NCBI GenBank assembly: GCA_025459355.1
Contig: JALOQS010000073.1
Span: 1 to 33,941, forward strand
Source: Pirellula sp.
GTDB taxonomy: Bacteria; Planctomycetota; Planctomycetia; Pirellulales; Pirellulaceae
DNA: 33,941 bases
Direction of reading: 5' to 3'
Both the position numbers and the translations under genes were made by a program. Under the pieces are notes generated by a model, which made no database searches, had not been told where the DNA came from, and worked only from the letters and a program-made list of their open reading frames with translations. Shown in pieces: positions 31,880 to 33,941 of this stretch; within the stretch, counting starts at the first letter, position 1, and each line of letters begins with the position of its first letter.

Positions 31880-32731
31880 CTACGTTAGATGGGAGACTGG
31901 GAGTTTTGAATCTACTGCAATTCTTTGCGCGAGATGGCTACGATGGCAACAGCAAGGCTCTGCTTCCATGCACACCAGAACGGAAGGTATATCCTTGCAT
32001 AAGGTAGTTGCTGACTGAATGGCATGCTTTTCATCAACCAAAGTGGTCAGATTATACCTAGCAAACAACCGGTCATAGTCGTCTTGCGTATCCAGAGATT
32101 GTCGGAGCTCGGACGAAATTCCAAGTTCTGGAAAGTGAACGTAATCGATTCCAAGCGTTTCTGTTAATCGCTTCAAGGTCGACTTATGAAAGCCGTATCG
32201 ACGCGCAATCGGATTGCGTCTGACGTCGATAAGGCGCTTGATCCCGTTTTCGATAAGTCTGTTTAGAAAAGCGTCGATACTAAGACCTTCATAGCCAGAC
32301 GTATAAATCTCCTGCCTACCTTCAGGCCGTTCGACAAGCCTTTGGCGTTTGCTGTTCATCGTGAAGTAAGGGAAGCGTGCATAGATCTGATCAAGCAGGT
32401 TATCGACCGATAGGTGCGATAGTGTTTTGACAGCGTTCCTGGCGTCAGCGTCAACATCCTTAGGAGGTTTTGTTGGATTCATAGGACCAAGCGTCCAGTG
32501 ATTCTCATCAGAGGAAGTAACGTATCCTTGCTCTTCAAGCTTGCCGACCTCTTGGTAAAGGGCAAACGAAAACGGACCAAAATGGTAGGGCAGAAAGTCG
32601 TAGAAGGAATCTCCACCTTTCGAGGGAGATACTTGTCGCACGTAGAAAGCCCACTTCATGAGTTCAATTCGACCGACTGGGCGGTCTGCCAGCTCTAGCA
32701 TCGAAAGTAGGACTTTTTGACGATTGAGCAT
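31880..32731 (-). CDS. Panacea-like N-domain fused to DUF488, 283 aa
   Basis: The N-terminal 130 residues (MLNRQKVLLSMLELADRPVG, LMKWAFYVRQ, FYDFLPYHFGPFSFALYQEV) resemble the Panacea/DUF4065 (SocA-like) domain, known as an antitoxin module. The C-terminal half is DUF488: SGYEGLSIDAFLNRLIENGI, LIDVRRNPIARRYGFHKSTL and the cysteine-rich end VCMEAEPCCCHRSHLAQRIA. DUF488 proteins are small and usually alone, so this is a fusion. I start at the ATG at 32731; an ATG at 32800 would add 23 residues. First gene of a two-gene operon with the 264-aa protein. Function inferred: sensing or nucleic-acid/thiol chemistry in a defence or toxin-antitoxin setting; unproven. Confidence 0.75.
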   Translation of the reverse strand: MLNRQKVLLSMLELADRPVGRIELMKWAFYVRQVSPSKGGDSFYDFLPYHFGPFSFALYQEVGKLEEQGYVTSSDENHWTLGPMNPTKPPKDVDADARNAVKTLSHLSVDNLLDQIYARFPYFTMNSKRQRLVERPEGRQEIYTSGYEGLSIDAFLNRLIENGIKRLIDVRRNPIARRYGFHKSTLKRLTETLGIDYVHFPELGISSELRQSLDTQDDYDRLFARYNLTTLVDEKHAIQSATTLCKDIPSVLVCMEAEPCCCHRSHLAQRIAVDSKLPVSHLT

Positions 32732-32861
32732 TTTCTCGGTTCCAGGGGTTCGTTCAGGCTTCCCAGGTATAGCAAGAGCGATTTCGTTGGAAAAGATCAA
32801 AGCTCGTGGATGTCGTGCTCTCTCCGATTTGTAAGGGAGTTTTCAACATTAAGCTTGAGTT

Positions 32862-33116
32862 TTAATTGCATCGCCTTAAGTTGTTCGAGTCTCGGTTGTC
32901 TTCAATAGGATGGTCGAGTTTAGGGAACTTGTTCGCCCACTCTCGTAACCAAGCAGAAAACTCGTCGGCGGTTGCTTGATTGTTCGGCTGCGTGAGATCA
33001 GATAGCCCTGCTGTGACGGCTTGAATGACGATGGATTCTACAGGGACACCAGCACGTCGGGCATGCTCTTTGAGAATGGCTTCTAAGTTGTCAGGTAGCT
33101 GGATTTGTAGGTGCAC
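32862..33116 (-). CDS. Ribbon-helix-helix antitoxin-like protein without a toxin, 84 aa
   Basis: A GTG at 33116 with GAGG just upstream opens HLQIQLPDNLEAILKEHARR, the ribbon-helix-helix N-terminus typical of VapB-like antitoxins, then GVPVESIVIQAVTAGL and a variable tail ending EDNRDSNNLRRCN. In planctomycetes such genes are normally followed by a PIN toxin; here the next gene is DUF488 and no PIN gene is present. It may be a degraded or orphan antitoxin. Confidence 0.7.
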   Translation of the reverse strand: MHLQIQLPDNLEAILKEHARRAGVPVESIVIQAVTAGLSDLTQPNNQATADEFSAWLREWANKFPKLDHPIEDNRDSNNLRRCN

Positions 33117-33175
33117 GGTAATCCTCGTTTTTACTTGTATTGTACCTTGCAAAGGCTGGCGTCAGCAAAGCAGAT

Positions 33176-33346
33176 TTATAGCGATGGTAATCGCTGAACG
33201 AAATCAGCTGCTAGCACACCAAGGATTTGGAGCTTGGTTTGGTCTGAGAGCGAAGGCCAAGCGGCGATGATAGTTTGAAGCTGAGGGTCAGTTGTTGCCT
33301 GTTTAGGACATTTGCAGCGCCCGGGGTATGCGAAAAACCGCAAGTT
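33176..33346 (-). pseudogene. Separated integrase C-terminal tail of the tRNA-Pro island
   Basis: The minus-strand frame reads CPKQATTDPQLQTIIAAWPS and then LSDQTKLQILGVLAADF to a TAA (33176-33178). It has the same D-P-x-L-x-x-I-x-x-A-W-P-x-L signature as the tail at 2624-2764. The frame that crosses the adjacent core (VGVIGFEPESNS) is offset, so one frameshift separates tail and core. This is decayed, like the rest of the integrase. Confidence 0.72.
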
Positions 33347-33381
33347 TCACCGTGTAAAGTACTTAGCTTAGAATTCGATTC

Positions 33382-33406
33382 AGGTTCGAATCCTATCACC
33401 CCGACT
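33382..33406. repeat. Right attachment core of the tRNA-Pro island (25 bp)
   Basis: Perfect copy of the tRNA-Pro 3' end (27053-27077) without the rest of the tRNA. Marks the original, displaced 3' end of the tRNA. Confidence 0.88.
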
Positions 33407-33419
33407 TTCTTCCAAAATA

Positions 33420-33451
33420 AGACCTTTGGCCAGCAGGTCAAAGGGCTTTTT
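33420..33451 (+). terminator. Likely original tRNA-Pro terminator left beyond the island
   Basis: Stem 33420-33431 with 33436-33447, one mismatch and one G-T pair, 4-nt loop, then a run of T. It lies just after the displaced tRNA 3' end, as expected if the island was inserted between the tRNA and its terminator. Confidence 0.75.
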
Positions 33452-33781
33452 CATTGATACGCTTAGACTTACGTCAACGAGAGTGCCGTTCAAACAGAGA
33501 ATTTTGAGGGTTCTTCGTTTTGCATCGCAATCCGCCGTAAACCATTGCTCTCCAAGGCTTTGTAAAAGTTCAATCGCCTTGATCGCAAGATCGATGATTT
33601 CGTGCCGTCCCTGGTCCGCAGTGTCGATTTCAAGCTTCAATTCCGCTTCCCAATCTCGAAGCCTTCGACTCTTGAAAACAAAAGTGGCGGCTTCGATCTC
33701 ATCGAGCAGTCTCAGGTTCAGCAGTCTGTTTTGCTCGCCCCGAGGGACATACCTTTCAAACCTGTTGTAAAAAAGATCACG

Positions 33782-33941
33782 CTACTTACCAACCGAGCTC
33801 GTTTCATGTTTCTCGAGCTCTTGTGCCAAGAAATCGGATGACTTGATTGTCTTGCCGTCGGGCATCCGGATCAAATATTCCTCGCCCGTCAGCGATGACT
33901 TGGACGCTAGTTGATCAATGAAGTCTTTGGCCGTCTTGATT
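33782..33941 (-). CDS. Hypothetical protein, C-terminal 52 residues only
   Basis: Frame open from the window edge to a TAG at 33782-33784, ending FLAQELEKHETSSVGK. It contains TGEEYLIRMPDGKTIKSSDF, a short beta segment. No family recognised; the start is outside the window. It directly precedes the recombinase remnant in the same frame. Confidence 0.5.
   Translation of the reverse strand, partial: IKTAKDFIDQLASKSSLTGEEYLIRMPDGKTIKSSDFLAQELEKHETSSVGK

Larger units (their letters stand above)
27053..33406. mobile_element. Decayed genomic island in tRNA-Pro, about 6.3 kb
   Basis: Bounded by a 25-bp perfect repeat of the tRNA-Pro 3' end (27053-27077 and 33382-33406). The left end holds the C-terminal remnant of a tyrosine integrase reading into the tRNA, the right end a separated piece of integrase tail, and beyond it an extra terminator that probably once served the tRNA. 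The catalytic part of the integrase is missing, so it can no longer move by itself. Cargo: two glycosylase-like genes, one toxin-antitoxin pair, a Panacea-like/DUF488 operon, an orphan antitoxin and an unknown 134-aa gene. Confidence 0.8.
33380..33781 (-). pseudogene. Serine recombinase C-terminal remnant
   Basis: The frame after the TAG at 33782-33784 reads FYNRFERYVPRGEQNRLLNL, LRLLDEIEAATFVFKSRRLR and LCLNGTLVDVSLSVSMKKPF, followed by DLLAKGLILEESRGD. This is the C-terminal coiled-coil and end region of planctomycete large serine recombinases. The catalytic and zinc regions are absent. It ends inside the tRNA-Pro remnant (GDRIRT), so this recombinase also read into the tRNA from the same side. 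Confidence 0.75.

Noticed and set aside
33211-33441. 76-aa minus-strand frame as an independent gene
   Set aside because: It starts in host DNA, crosses the tRNA remnant and runs out of frame through the integrase tail; explained by island decay.

Overview
The window looks like chromosome of a planctomycete, most likely a Pirellulaceae (Rhodopirellula-like) bacterium. The grounds are a TIGR03790-family protein, a DUF1580-like HTH protein, a lipobox-bearing dihaem cytochrome c and tyrosine integrases with a planctomycete-style C-terminus. This is recognition from the sequence alone; no search was run.

Layout. (1) 1-2577: the end of a mobile-element remnant on the minus strand, with a DUF1580-like gene (cut by the window edge), an unknown 256-aa gene and a tyrosine integrase. 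(2) 2578-13962: an 11.3-kb integrative element in the 3' half of a tRNA-Lys(UUU) gene, bounded by 46-bp perfect repeats. It carries small HTH/excisionase-like genes, a primase-polymerase, a RepA-like ATPase, a winged-helix protein, an iteron cluster, a terminase-small-subunit-like HTH protein, a 639-aa unknown protein, a serine recombinase, regulators and a tyrosine integrase. Most genes from 4592 to 8294 are coupled by short ATGA/GTGA overlaps or close spacing. The layout resembles a phage satellite or a small replicating integrative element. (3) 13990-26700: ordinary chromosome with a TIGR03790 protein, hemB, dihaem cytochrome c, GH36 alpha-galactosidase, acyltransferase, fatty-acid desaturase, a small membrane protein, an AsmA-like protein and map. 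(4) 26915-27077: two tandem identical tRNA-Pro(UGG) genes. (5) 27053-33406: a decayed 6.3-kb island in the second tRNA-Pro, bounded by a 25-bp repeat. It carries two divergent uracil-DNA-glycosylase-like genes, a UPF0175/DUF3368 toxin-antitoxin pair, a Panacea-like/DUF488 fusion with a partner gene, and an orphan ribbon-helix-helix antitoxin. (6) 33380-33941: a serine-recombinase C-terminal remnant and a partial gene.

Main finding. In the tRNA-Lys element the attachment core lies inside the integrase reading frame. Joining the two element ends at the 46-bp core, as in the excised circle, keeps the frame open and gives a 507-aa integrase whose last 46 residues are encoded at the far end of the element (2624-2764). 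Integration cuts off that tail and replaces it with 51 host-encoded residues read antisense through the tRNA. The decayed tRNA-Pro island has the same arrangement: an integrase C-terminal remnant at one end, and at the other a separated tail with the same D-P-x-L-x-x-I-x-x-A-W-P-x-L signature. This suggests a family of integrases whose C-terminus is swapped by their own recombination reaction.
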